This document shows positions 13,149-24,836 of a DNA stretch of 64,000 bases, in pieces (position 1 is the stretch's first letter; each line of letters begins with the position of its first letter). The position numbers and the translations under genes were made by a program. This DNA comes from Plectrocnemia conspersa (taxonomy: Eukaryota; Arthropoda; Insecta; Trichoptera; Polycentropodidae): NCBI GenBank assembly GCA_009617715.1, contig VTFK01000433.1:1-64000 (forward strand), in the 5' to 3' direction. Under the pieces are notes generated by a model. The model searched no databases. It was not told where the DNA came from and worked only from the letters and a program-made list of their open reading frames with translations.

Positions 13149-13189
13149 TTTAACCCTTTGAGGAGTATCGCCGTACATGTACGGCGATC
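13149..13189 (+). other. TTAACCCTTTG end-like motif with 22-bp palindrome
   Basis: TTAACCCTTTGAGGA is followed by a perfect 22-bp palindrome at 13167-13188 (half-site ATCGCCGTACA). A TTAA target followed by a CCCTTT-like terminus is the form taken by piggyBac-superfamily ends. I found no matching AAAGGGTTAA end to the right within a plausible distance and no transposase, so this is at most a solo terminus. Confidence 0.35.
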
Positions 13190-13329
13190 GATCTTTCACT
13201 ATTTTGAGGTACATCAGATAGTTATATATTTACATATTTTTAAAACAGTTTACAACCGCTCTAGCTCTAAAAATTAGTAGTCGTTTTAATTTAAATGCAA
13301 AATATGATATTTTATTTCTCTAAAATTCA

Positions 13330-13735
13330 CATAAAACATTTTTTTTAATTTAATTTTTATAAATATTTTTGATTTCCTTAACACCGCGGTAATAAAAAAA
13401 ATAATTAAATGTTTTCAATCCAAAAAATTACAGCTGTATTCCGAGTAGGTAGCTAAAAAGGACAAAAATATCAATTTAACACTGAAAATATTGTATTATC
13501 TCAATAAAAAAATAGAAAATGGTATGTTTTTAATTGTTGTTTTTAATTCTAATGAATGTTTTTTTTTGTTAAAAATTAAATTTATATAAATATTTAAAGT
13601 AACCGCTGAAATTTAAAAACATGTAGTAGTTTAAATCCGTTAAATTTACAACTGCATTCAAAGCAGGTGGTTAAAAAGGGACAAAAATTTCAGATTAATA
13701 CTCTGAAAATATTATTTGATAATTGAAGTTTTATG
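13330..13735 (-). repeat. tandem pair of repeat G (about 217-bp offset)
   Basis: Two successive copies. TTACAGCTGTATTCCGAG at about 13428 corresponds to TTACAACTGCATTCAAAG at about 13645, and each is followed by an (A)AAAAGGGACAAAAAT-like block and TGAAAATATT. The reverse complement of this block (ACTACCTGCTCTGAATGCAG type) recurs at 16838-16925, 19540-19690 and 45485-45610. Confidence 0.65.
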
Positions 13736-14185
13736 TCTGATTCAAGGTATTACGATAATTAAGCATTTAGTTTCGACTTTCTTAAGCATTTCCCGCCGGA
13801 AAATTAATAATGTTTTAGTATTATATTAGTATTAAGTTTTTGCTGGCTAAATTTAAAAAATAATAAGATACTTATATAAATGTAAATGTCATTTTTATCT
13901 ATATTATGTAATAGAGTGACTGTCATCAAGTATGCTTCAAATATATTAGCAAAAATTATAATTATATTTTATTTTGGAATTAAAAATAAATTTTAAATGT
14001 AATAACAATTACTTTTATGTTATCATGCATATTTTATTATTTTACGAGTTCATTTATATTTAAATTCACATGCATAAATTGCTGTTTATAAAATCAGTAA
14101 CAAAAAATTATATTTAAAAATATATACTGTAATAATACACATTTTTTTAAATTATCTTGCGAATCAATCAATAAGCTTAATACGA
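13736..14185. other. AT-rich spacer, nothing recognised
   Basis: A/T-rich; nothing beyond low-complexity words. Confidence 0.5.
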
Positions 14186-14189
14186 CCGC

Positions 14190-15060
14190 GGCTGTTACTC
14201 GCGACAGCCCAGGTAGGAGATCAGGTTCGCAGTTTCGCACCGGTTAAAACTAGCCCCTAATGCAGATTCGATTTATTTGATATAATCACATAAAATTATA
14301 TATTGTCAACTGTTTTTTAATACCCAGCTCTTTTATTCTTTCGAATAGAATTTCTCATTTTAGCTAGACCATGAGATTGGTGTAGGAAAAACGATAACCT
14401 ATTTTAAACGATATATATGACAGTATACCTATATGATAGATGATGAAAATTCACCTGTAGTGAAATCGAACTTGAATCGTAATCGATTAAGTTCGATTAG
14501 CCACGTGTGCCGATAGAGCCGTAAAAGTGCACGTGGGATTAACGAGGTGCCGCCACAATCGAAAGTAAACGATAGTGTCTATTCGAGTGGATGCTGCATT
14601 TGCGCGATTGCACAATCATTACCGCCGATTAATTCGGATGCACGTTCGGATTTTCCGCAGAGTAAAAAAGTAGCCAGTGCATCCATAAAAAGGCCATATT
14701 GCATGCGCGCGAATCGAACGGCACAGATTCCGGGGCGAGGATGGGGCATAAATTGCGGACATAAAATTTTATTTGATATACCAGAATTGTTTTCTTCTTG
14801 TGATTCTCGCATAGAAAACCTGTCTCCGGAGTCGCGGGCCGCATTCCAAAAGTTCCGGTTTGACAAATAGCTGGTACTTTTACAAACAAGTGATAGTTGT
14901 TCCACCGAGCGGGCGGATAGAGAAAAAATATATCTCGCGCACTAGAAACTCCTAGAGGAGCTAAAAGCTCCGCACCGTGGGGTATCTTTCTAGTGGAATT
15001 TCACTTTGTTGGCGAGAAAATCTGTTACTATGCGACCTCATCGTGGATTATAGGTATAAA
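14190..15060. other. GC-richer island 6, largest candidate regulatory block
   Basis: About 0.87 kb with a sustained rise in G+C. Two CACGTG E-boxes lie close together near 14502 and 14530, and an inverted AGGAGCTAAAAGCTCC word lies near 14955. Three overlapping frames of 86-108 codons occur here (14547-14870 plus; 14579-14905 and 14629-14889 minus). Open frames on both strands at the same place are what unusual base composition gives, and none shows a family motif. I read it as regulatory or conserved noncoding DNA, but an exon cannot be ruled out. Confidence 0.35.
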
Positions 15061-16290
15061 ACGTATTTATGATTTTCGCCTTACACACCTGTGTAACGTA
15101 GCAAAATATTTGGGTTACAAAAACATTATCTTGTTTTCTTGTTTTCCTCAATAAATTTCTACTAAAATATAAGTGTGTTAAGAATTATACATACGTGATT
15201 AAATTTACTTTGACTCAAGCTTCCATAACCAACAATAAACAAAGTATGTATTTCAAATGGTATTAAAAATATTTTGTATGCCAAAAATGATTTGACATAG
15301 GCAATACACTTAATGATAATAAGTGGCTATTAACATACATAGTTTAATTCATAATTAATTCATATAATTACATGTACATACATATGCTTAACCAAAATCT
15401 AAACACTTACACGGTTGCACATTTGAATTATTCATTCGATAAACAAAAATAGGTACATTGCTTTTAAATATTCAATTTATACTAATTTACTAATGTAAAC
15501 ATTATTTAAACTCGAATATATGTAAATATCATTACTCAATATAATATCTATTATTATTTTATACCATATTAAATTCCGATAAATATGATTAAAAAGACGT
15601 TTTTAACGACTGCTTTAAAAATCATTTTCCCATAACAATGGAATATTATTGCCACTTACAAAACCAATCCTCACAAAATATATAGAATCAATAAAATCAT
15701 ATATTTAATTTATTATTAAAATCATTACAAAACCAATCAAAAATGGTCTTTAAAAATATATGATTTACAAATTATATGCTAATAAATATTTTTATGAAAC
15801 TGAATACATATCATTCTGATAATCTGTGAAAGTCCTTACTTGTGTTTCTCATTTTTCGATGTCTTCTATTTATCAAAGATCGATAAATTCATTCAAAATT
15901 CCTAAAAATTATGACATATGAAAAAACATATATTTAATAGTATTTATATTATTATAGTATATATCTTTATATATATAAAATATTTTTTCACTGCATACAA
16001 TTTTTATTGTAGCGTTTAATTAAGAATGAATAAATTATTAAAATTAAAGTCGAAGAGAAATGTTTGTCAATTATTCATTTGGAGTATTAATCTGAAATGA
16101 AAATTAGGCATATCTCAAAATATTATTTATCTACAAAATAGCAGTGCTTGTAATCCATTTAAAAATATTTGTATAAATTTTATTTTTACCATTTACTATG
16201 AAAATGAGAACTAATTTCTTCGCAATTTTTTTGTATAATAAACACGCGTTTCGCATACCTTAAGTTCTTAATAGGAGAGACATAATTGTA
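15061..16290. other. AT-rich desert with a fragment of repeat G
   Basis: A/T-rich throughout. The segment at about 16078-16200 shares a GGAGTATTAATCTGAAAT word with 45508-45525 and an AATCCATTTAAAAATATT word with 19632-19650, so it is a fragment of the same dispersed repeat. Confidence 0.5.
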
Positions 16291-16293
16291 GCG

Positions 16294-16725
16294 CAATCTG
16301 AAGCAAGGGTTATTGGTTCAAAATATAGTCACTTTTATTACATAATTTTATCGTATGATTTATATTGCATTTATATTAAAAAAAATTAATTATTGTTACA
16401 TTTAGACAGCGAGCGAGTTCTTGCAAAAGATTTAATAATATAATCTTATAATGATTATATTATTTAAGAAATCGTAATAATTTTTTGAAATTATTATATT
16501 ATTAAAAATAATTATTAAATCAATCTGAAGCAAGGGTTATTTTTTTCGAAATATAGTCACTTTTATTACACAATATAAAAAAATTACATTTTATTGTATG
16601 ATTTATAAAACATTTATATTAAAAAAATAAGTATTGTTTCATTTAAATTGCGAACGACTCTTTGCCAGAGATTTAGTAATATAATCTTAGAATTAATTTA
16701 TTATTAAAAATAATTATTAAAGTAA
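16294..16725 (+). repeat. tandem duplication, about 227-bp period
   Basis: CAATCTGAAGCAAGGGTTAT begins at 16294 and again at 16521. Each copy is followed by AATATAGTCACTTTTATTACA, a GTATGATTTATA block, a GCGARCGA block and ATTTARTAATATAATCTTA. The copies have drifted by point changes and small indels, so the duplication is not recent. Confidence 0.85.
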
Positions 16726-16837
16726 GAAAGAAACCTTGCCAAAAACTATTTTATTCCTATTTTTGCTTGCTTTTATTACAAATGCATGAGGAAGTCGAAG
16801 CTAATCATGATTCTAAGAGCCAGTCATAAAACTTATA

Positions 16838-16925
16838 TTGTTAAACAATGTTTTCTGAATGATAATCAGAAATATTCGTTCCTTTTCTCACTACCTGATC
16901 TGCATGCAGCTGTGAATTTATCGAA
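16838..16925 (+). repeat. repeat G fragment
   Basis: Matches 45485-45590 over about 90 bases: a TTAAACAATGTTTTCTGAATG/TATCAAACAAGGTTTTCGGAG block, then CACTACCTGATCTGCATGCAG against CACTACCTGCTCTGAATTAAG. The 106-codon frame at 16786-17106 overlaps it and is therefore unlikely to be a host gene. Confidence 0.6.
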
Positions 16926-16929
16926 TTTA

Positions 16930-18180
16930 AGACTACTACTTGTTTTTTATTATAGCATTGATAAGCCATTTTCAAAATATTTTATTATAAAAACATTTTA
17001 TGTGATTTCTCGAGAATTCATAAATCATAAATTTTCTTTACTTGATTTTAAAATTGCATTGGTTACTAACTTTATACAAACATATGTATATTATTATTTT
17101 ATGTAAATTTTTCTTAATCATTTTTGTCGCCAATTTTATCAATTTTTTTACAAAGACTTATTAACTTGATTAATTCTTAGATTTTTTCCTACCATGATTT
17201 AATTTTTTTTGTTGTTAGGTATATGTAAAATATTTGCTAATCTCACAACTAATTTGCAGTAATATTTTTTTATTAAAAAAAATATTGTATGTTTAAATTT
17301 TAAATAAACCGTAATTTTTTAAAAAAAAATAATTTTAAAATCATATATGCAAAAAAAAACATAACCGAATTAAATACTTTTTTTATGATGTGTTGTACAA
17401 GCGAAAAAAAATCTTAAGTAACTACAAAAAAATAATAAAATCTGCTCTAATAAAAAACACTATATGCTAGCAAAAAACTAGTTTTATTAAATTCAGAAAT
17501 AAAATAATCAAGATATCTAAAAAACAAGACCTTATATAGAAAAATAATTAAGATGTAAGAATCTAATTTTAAACACAAATAAAGTCATTTTATTTTTTTA
17601 TGGTAAATAAACACTAATTTACTCTAACTAAATGAAAGATGTTCTCTTATTTATCGTTTACATTATCACTAAGGATCTTGATAACGATGTATTTTATCAA
17701 AAAACGCAATTCTTCTGCATCCTTTGACCTCATCATATTTTTAAATGTTCTATATGTGCAATGGACCGGACTAAATACTTTTATCCTTGCATCCATTGAC
17801 ATCTCCCAACACAACTCCCAATTATTGTCTCCTCTCATTTTGACAACACTGTTCAAAACACTGGACTGTCCATTCTTATTATTTTTTCAATTTTGGCAAG
17901 GTACTTGGGGCGTGTTTTTTAAACATATCGAGAGATTATTTATAGACGGTTTAGCTCCAGTAGTATTATTTTATAAATATTAAACCAAAAAAATACCCTC
18001 TATTTTCCATACATTTCTTGACGCATAAATAAATATAGTAAAAATCTAAGATATTTTTATTTTATTTATTAAAGTCTCATGTACAATATAAACTCGTAAC
18101 AAGTTAGTTTTTACATGTAACAATATATTCTTTAGAGAAATAATATCTGCCAACTATATATTTACTTTATCTTTCAATTT
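16930..18180. other. AT-rich desert
   Basis: A/T-rich with poly-A/T tracts. The 114-codon frame at 17639-17983 and its minus-strand shadow at 17647-17856 have no recognisable motif and are not called. Confidence 0.45.
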
Positions 18181-18184
18181 TGTG

Positions 18185-18760
18185 AAATATTGTAGGCATC
18201 TCAACATCTTCGCTTTTGGCCATCAACATACCATAGATTGAAGTGTATTTCTTTACTTCTTTGATCTAGAATAAGGTGGATGCTTATGGCATTACCAGCT
18301 TTTTGACTATCCATTTCCAGGATAAAGTCCTTGCATACGAATCGGCCTCGTTTGGGTGTTGCTTGGCACGTACGCGTGTCAAGTTGGTGTGTGTGTGTCG
18401 GAATAGCACTAGGTCGCCGAGAACAGCTCGCAGCGCAAACCTGTTGAGATTGCAACACCGACTCGTTTAAGAGGCGACGGTGTTCAGGTATTTGTCAAAT
18501 GTGTTCACACCCACCTTGGGACAAACGACACCGACCACGCGACTCGATGGCGACACACAACCCGACTCTAATGCACAACTATCGATCGAGAATCCCGTTC
18601 GGGAATCTTTGCTTCCGCATTGCACGGATGTACTTATGGCGAATCGGTTCGTCAGATTGTATCATTTCCTCAAAAGAGGGAAAGCGAATAAGAATCGAGT
18701 CTCGCGAAGAAAATTTCAATCTTAGTACAAAGCATCACCGAGACGTTATGTCTGAAAGAT
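18185..18760. other. GC-richer island 7, candidate regulatory DNA
   Basis: Island holding five overlapping short frames on both strands (60-91 codons), none with a family signature. It includes a GT-rich patch near 18387-18398 and an ACTATCGATCGAG word. Regulatory identity is inferred from composition only. Confidence 0.35.
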
Positions 18761-19539
18761 CTCATTTAATATAATCAACATAAAGCCTTTTGATCGGTTC
18801 AATGAAAGTTGTTTCTAAATCGAAAGCACTCCATTTTAGGTTGTTTGATGGGAATATAGTAATCTTAAGACTATTAGTAGTATATAAAAAGTTTAAATCA
18901 ACATGTTTATAATTGATATAAAACAATATAAAAAAAAGAATGTCAGTGTTTCAATTGTCCTAGACATTTAAAACACGTATCGAGAACAATGCACTGAACA
19001 GATTTTAATTCAGGTTGACTAACACTAGAGTTCTAAACAAATCCTACTCTTTTCCGTATTTATGTCATATGCTTTTCTTCTTAATTGTCCATGTTATTAT
19101 GTTAATAGCAAAAAATAAAATTGTATGAAGAGAACCGAAATAATATCATATTATTTAAATTCGTTGATGGTGTAAGTATATTAATACAAATATACTTCTA
19201 AAAGCATTTAGGCTTTTGTCGGTCTATTTATGGACGTTCTTACTAATTTTTATAGTATCTTTTAATCATCAACTTGATTTTATAATTCAACCTTTCCAAC
19301 CAAAAAAACCTTAAGCTTTCGTCTCTTATAATATTACATTGCAAACATCGAATCTGTTAATGTAGTACTATTCTATTTATTTAATTAGTAAAGCCTTGTT
19401 ACATAGCCAAATGCAATATATGGAAAATTAATAGTATCAGTATTTATTCAAATGCCTCTCAGGAAGTATGAATGTTAGGCTATTTTCAATCGAAACATTT
19501 GTAGTGTCATGCATAGTGTTTATTTTCGAAAGTTTATCA
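18761..19539. other. AT-rich spacer, nothing recognised
   Basis: No repeat or gene signal. A short inverted TAAAAAGTTT/AAACATTT texture is ordinary for this composition. Confidence 0.45.
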
Positions 19540-19690
19540 ATAAAATTCTGTATTCATCAGTCTCCCTTTTGTAACTACCTGCTCTGAATGCAGCTTTCAA
19601 ATTATTATTTGTTCCAAAAATTGCAGTGGTTGCAATCCATTTAAAAATATTAGTATAAATTAAATTTTTAACGAATTTAATTTTTTAAAA
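19540..19690 (+). repeat. repeat G copy
   Basis: ACTACCTGCTCTGAATGCAGC at about 19573 is the clearest copy of the family core. It is followed at 19618-19675 by GCAGTGGTTGCAATCCATTTAAAAATATT-type sequence that also occurs at 16140-16185. Confidence 0.6.
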
Positions 19691-20019
19691 TGAAAAATTT
19701 AGATTGATATGAGCATATTATTGCTATAAAAAAACCTATAAAAGAATCATTTAATATTAAAATGAATTTATGTTAGCTTTAGGTATTTGATAGAATTGTT
19801 AAGCATAACTTAAAAATGTATATTACTAAAAAAAAAAACAGAATTTATGTAGATTTTCGAATTTTTGCCCTATAAACTTTTTTCTCTGGAATATTTTTAA
19901 AGATTTCGTTATCAATTTTTTAATATTTATATGGAATTTTTGCTTTTATTTCTATTTTAAACGTTTTTACTTTTTTTTTTTTAATTTATACCGAAGTAAT
20001 AATTTTTTTATTAGTTTTT

Positions 20020-20580
20020 ATATAGTCGCTATTTTTGTTTTAAAACAAGATAGCTGATCTGGTTGACTAATGAACTTAGTCGAGATATTTATAAGACCTA
20101 TATTTTTCATGTCGATATGGATAAAAACTACTGTAATTATCGTGTTTTTACATGTCTTTATATCCCACGGAAATAACATAAAATTATCAACAACAAAAAA
20201 CTTTTCATATAATTTTATTTTAAAATATAATTTTTTTAATTTTAACGGATCATTTTGATGTTTTAATAGCCGCCATTATAAAAAATGCTGCCTAACCATC
20301 TAAAAACATATCGTCCCCTCCGTGCCTTTTTAAAGATTTATTTACCGGAGGCACGATTATTTTTTATTTTATTAACAGCAGTCATTTTGATACAAAATCA
20401 CGTATCAGGAAATCTATTTATTGAACGACTATTTTTTTTTTTTATTTTTGAGAACACTACCGTAATTTTAATCATATTGATATAAAACTTGCTCTGAAAA
20501 TAGATCTTGTTGCTATCTCGGCTAAGTTCGTTAACCTGCTAGAAAAATCTAATAAAAAAAAACATAACTCTGCAATAAAA
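20020..20580 (-). repeat. repeat D copy 1 (partners at 56300-57200)
   Basis: Shares several blocks with 56300-57200. Examples are AAAATAGATCTTG...GCTATCTCGGCTAAGTT (20498-20530) against AAAATAGATCTCAAGGATATCTCAGC (56557-56583), and an AATAGCCGCCATTATAAAA block (20265-20284) that is the reverse complement of AAAATGGCGGCTATTC (56809-56824). Blocks appear in both orientations, so the family probably has inverted internal structure. The 62- and 66-codon frames here are noncoding by this reading. Confidence 0.55.
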
Positions 20581-20726
20581 AAACCTAAATTTAATATTAA
20601 TAAACTCGTAAATGTTTATAAATGAAAAACAATTATATATTTTTTTTTAAATTGCACTTGAATTTTTTAATTAAAAATGTAGGGGCTAAAAATTTTGTGT
20701 GTAAGATATATTTACAGTTATATATC

Positions 20727-21775
20727 TAGAGAGTGAAATAATACCAGTATTACCGGTATTGATATAATTAAGGTTTTTGTTTATTAATAATAAAAAAAAG
20801 ATCAAACCTAATGTCCATTCATTCATATTCGAACTTTTGTTGAATATTGTTACATGTTTCTTATCCAAAGATTTAATAAAAATTCATGGATTCAAGAGTA
20901 GGAACTCTTTTTAAAATGGTAATATCTATCGTCTTCATAATTTTTTATGAAAATATAATAAACAAGCTGTTCAATTTTCGAGTTAAGTTGTAAACATTTA
21001 TAACCAATTATGCATATTTTGTGCTTCAAACAAGCTTTTAAACAATCCTCCTTACATTCAGGTACTTCTAAAAATACTTTATACGTTGATCCTTTATTGT
21101 GTTGTCTACGAGGACTAATAAAAATCCACAGGACGACAATGTACAAAAATCTTTTTGTCCCATTTATTTTTCACTTTCATTCATTTACAACATTGTCGGT
21201 TTTTTTTTTGAGAATACGGGTGTAAAATATTTTTTTTTTTGGAACCATAGATCTCGAAAATCAAAGAAAATTCTGGAAGCCTCCTAAATTTTTAATTTAT
21301 TTCAATGAAATATGTTACTTATTACGTTTGGTCAGTTACGTTTTGAGAAAGGAGTGGATATAAAAATGGGACATATTTTTTTAAAAACAGATTAATGTGA
21401 TTAAGATACGATTAAGTTATATGACCTGTTTTTTAAATATTACGTATTTAATATTTATTTAAGAATATCTAAATAATATTTATTTAAGAATATCTAAAAC
21501 ATAAATATTTTAACTATAAATGTTTCTGTTAATAGCTTAGAATACGTAAATTATTTTACAATAATATCCTAAGCTGATAACACCACTTTGTTTGATCCCT
21601 TACAATAAGCATTATTTTATTTTCCGTTTCTGCTTTCAAGCTATATGAAAATCGTCATTTTTGTAGTTCTAAACCATGATCTGTATTACTGGTGTTTGAT
21701 TTTGTAATACCGGCAGTAAAAAACCAAAGGTTAATTTTTGAGATAATACCGATATTACTAATATTGCAATCCACA
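20727..21775 (-). mobile_element. hAT-family element, copy A, with target duplication
   Basis: The termini align with copy B at 49484-50645. The left end TAGAGAGTGAAATAATACC matches TATGGATTGCAATAATACC of copy B, and the right end has ATATTGCAATCCACA. Flanking 8-mers TATATATC (20719-20726) and TATACATC (21776-21783) agree at 7 of 8 positions, which fits the 8-bp target duplication of the hAT superfamily. The interior matches copy B over most of its length. A minus-strand frame (20892-21146, 84 codons) contains KGSTYKVFLE...CKEDCLK...LKHKICI, with a counterpart in copy B. It vaguely resembles the start of a BED zinc finger, but the cysteine spacing (C-x3-C) is not the usual C-x2-C. No full transposase is present, so the element is nonautonomous. 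A direct duplication of ATATTTATTTAAGAATATCT lies at 21453-21495. Confidence 0.8.
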
Positions 21776-22084
21776 TATACATCTTATAAAATACATTTCT
21801 GTATTATAAACAGACTTCTACCTAATTCTTGCGGCTATGGCCGGATGGATTTTTTGCATTAATTTTATGTAGGAAGTATAACTTTGCTTTACATAAATTA
21901 GAAATCTACAAATGCAAAATTATTATATTTAATTAAAATGAGTGTAGATAAATAACTGTTTTAGGTAAATAATTCTACGATAACTAAAATACGAATCCTT
22001 GTTAGAAACAATATTTATATAAGTGATAAAATGATGAAAAAAAAATGAAAAAAAAAATATATATCTTAATATTTAATTAATGGT

Positions 22085-22690
22085 TTTCTGCTCCGAGTTT
22101 ATGCTCCATTTCGGTTTACTTTTCCTCTGCTGCGTTTTCCAGTAGATAGAACAAGCATAAGTTCCGAATCGAGTTGTTATTTAAATCATAGCGCCGTTTC
22201 AATTATTCGAATTGCAAGTCAGGATGTTGACTCTGTATAGCGAGCAAAGTTTCAGTCGAAAAGTTTTCGCGTCTGCAGCTTCTGCGAAATTGGACTATTA
22301 TCGACGACGCTGTTTATTCAAAAGTCCATTAACGCCATTGTGGCGCTCGCCGCCGCTTTTTATGGCTTTCCGTGTTAAACCTTAATTAAAACTAAGATTA
22401 ACTATATTCAATTAACGTCGAGATTCTGTTCCGTCTGCATTGCGCGTACGCAGTAAGTTCAAATTTGACCAATTACTACAACGGCGATCGTTAACCTCCG
22501 GTTCAGTCGACTTAACTTTCAAAGGTGACAATAACTTCCGACGTCAATTACAAATTGATGTTCAGCACGCCGTATAAAATAATTATGATTAAAAATATAC
22601 CATCAATGTTATCTCGACGGAGCCATAAAACCTTAACGGGATAAACATCACTTTTACGACGACCTTAGATATTAAACATATCGATGTAGA
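22085..22690. other. GC-richer island 8, candidate regulatory DNA
   Basis: One of the strongest islands. It includes a Hox/Cdx-like TTTTTATGGC word near 22357, TTAATTAAAAC near 22382, and a CCATTAACGCCATTGTGGCGCTCGCC cluster beginning near 22326. No open frame of 60 codons occurs here on either strand despite the higher G+C, which argues against an exon. Enhancer-type function is inference. Confidence 0.4.
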
Positions 22691-23090
22691 GGCTTCAGAC
22701 AGTCTCTATAAAATTAATATTTCATGGTGTTACTTCTACTTTTATATACATTTATTGATTAGATTATAAAATAATACACAGAAGGAAAACAATCGTAATA
22801 AATATCGTTTGATATGATAATAAAGTTCAACAATCTAATTTACATATTCAAAGTTTTTTCTGTGTATTAATAACACAGATTGTCTTCTTATACATATTTT
22901 ATTTATTCTGGTTTAATAAACCTAACTTATTTTTTCAAGTATTTAAATATAATAATAACTTTTAAATCAGATTACATTTGAACCCAATTTAATTTTTTTA
23001 TATTATATAATTCTTGAATTTATCAATGCGACCTCAAACATATAAGATGAAATTGAAATATGATGTTTACAATCGAATCTCTTAGACTTT
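22691..23090. other. AT-rich spacer, nothing recognised
   Basis: A/T-rich with a short ACACAG/CTGTGT inverted pairing around 22776-22876. Confidence 0.45.
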
Positions 23091-23094
23091 TTAT

Positions 23095-23345
23095 CATACT
23101 ATAACATGCTAGCGATTGTATAGCAGCTATCATAGAGCGTGCAAAAATAAAACAATAATGCAAAAGGGCAAACAGAGTCTTCACGCAACCATAGAGTCAC
23201 GATGACCGTAGGGTCGACACGACCTCGCACAGAGGCCGATGAGTTTCAATAAACACTTCTCAATTCTCATAAAATACGATCGTTCGAGAGAATCTGCTGA
23301 GAGTATCAAATTTTAATTGAGCGACGTGTGATCAGATTTCAAGGC
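23095..23345. other. GC-richer island 9, small
   Basis: About 250 bases of raised CG content (GACCGTAGGGTCGACACGACC near 23203). No frame, repeat or RNA fold was recognised. Confidence 0.3.
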
Positions 23346-24080
23346 AAATTAACTACAGGTCTTTTAGTTTTTCTTATAAATCTTTTTAACCAAAGTCTTT
23401 CTTATTTTACTTTTCGTTTAAAACTTCTTACAATTTTTATTCAGACAATCGTCCTGGCTCTATACTTTAGTAAATAAAATATTTGTAGAGATATAGTTAA
23501 GGAATTAATAAGAGATTATTTATTCTTACCTCTGTCTAATAGCAATCCTCTCTTTTAGGAATTAATCCTATAAATGCAGTCGTGCGACCGGGCTTATCTG
23601 CGAAAATTAGAACCTAAACTTTTTTCTTGAACCATCATAATCGTTTTAACGTCAAATTTCAAATACAGATTTGAAATTATCGTTTTTAATATTCAAAATT
23701 GTGAAAAATAGTAAACGTCAAACTGTAGATTGCTTAACAATAAAATAAAATATGAATTTATGTTTAGAATCACTATATATTCATAATTTAAAAATAAAAA
23801 CGATACATATTATGATAAAATAATTATGAAATATTTTTACTTATTTGTAAAAAACCAAATATCCAACTTTGTTTTTAACACTTTATGGTCGATTTACGCG
23901 ACGATATTCGCACGACCGTTCAATTGTTGACAGCGAAAAAAATGTCATAAAAACATGTAACATGTTATGCGTTTAAAAGAATTTGATTTTCTTGAAAATA
24001 ATTCGACAACACATCAACCTAATAGTTTAACGAAGCACATATGCGCTAATTTTATTATAAAAAATAGTACGGTACTTTAA

Positions 24081-24625
24081 ATGTTAGATAAAGAAAAAGC
24101 TTTCGATACAGTATAGCATGACGGTTTGATTTATAAATTATACAAAAATAAAACCACTGTTACGTTAAATAGGCTCACACCTGAAAAATTTCACTAAATA
24201 ATGAACACTCAATCACGTGTAAAATTTCAGCTGGAGTTCCTCAGGAACGTTTGCTCGGTCCGTTCCTCTTTATCTTATATACGAACGATATCCAAAAAAA
24301 TAAGAACATACGTGTTTATCTATGTACACTGATACAGCTATTTAACCAGTGTTTACGGTCTTAAACCAGTCGCGAATAAATTACAAAAATCTTTTGAAAG
24401 CTTAAATAGATATTTTGAGAGGTGGAACATTAAAATCAACAGAATTAAAATTAAAGCAAATATTTTCATAAAATGCAGACAAACTTTTCCACTACCTCTC
24501 CCAAATGAAAGGCAATAACCATAAATAGAAAACAAGCGTTAAATACATGGATTCCAAGCTTAAATTTAATAAATTTCGCCTTAAAATTCTTGCCGCTATA
24601 GGGGCCCTTAAACCAATATTTAATA
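24081..24625 (+). pseudogene. jockey-like LINE reverse transcriptase fragment
   Basis: Translation from 24081 gives LDKEKAFDTV-stop-HDGLIYKLYK, the palm segment DxxKAFDxVWH of non-LTR reverse transcriptases with the Trp codon now TAG. After a frame change, 24191-24300 reads SLNNEHSITCKISAGVPQ followed by ERLLGPFLFILYTNDI, the SAGVPQGSLLGP...LYTNDI segment typical of the jockey clade. A third piece, LQKSFESLNRYFERWNIKIN (about 24376-24440), matches the region after the YADD active site, but the YADD site itself is destroyed. At least one stop and two frame changes are present, so it is an old 5'-truncated relic. Confidence 0.88.
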
Positions 24626-24836
24626 AAAAGAGCGCGTTATCTAATAAATTTTTAATTTAAAACAATTAATTTAACCCATTTTAACATATGCTTGTCCATT
24701 ATTGAGTATTACTATTTTTTTTAATTACAATTCATTTAAAACAACTCTATAAAAATATGTTATAAAACACATTTTAAATTATTATAATAAAAGAAAATTT
24801 AAAAAACTATTTTATGCAATATATTATAGTATAGAT

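Noticed and set aside
14547..14905. Three overlapping 86-108 codon frames as coding
   Set aside because: Frames on both strands coincide, which points to composition rather than coding.
16294..16725. CRISPR-like direct repeats
   Set aside because: There are only two long diverged copies, with no short regular repeat-spacer array; the same holds for the 177-bp array.
16786..17106. 106-codon frame as a gene
   Set aside because: It overlaps a dispersed repeat G fragment.
17639..17983. 114-codon hydrophobic frame as a membrane protein
   Set aside because: The Phe/Leu/Ile richness follows from T-rich DNA. There is no family resemblance and dispersed repeats lie nearby.
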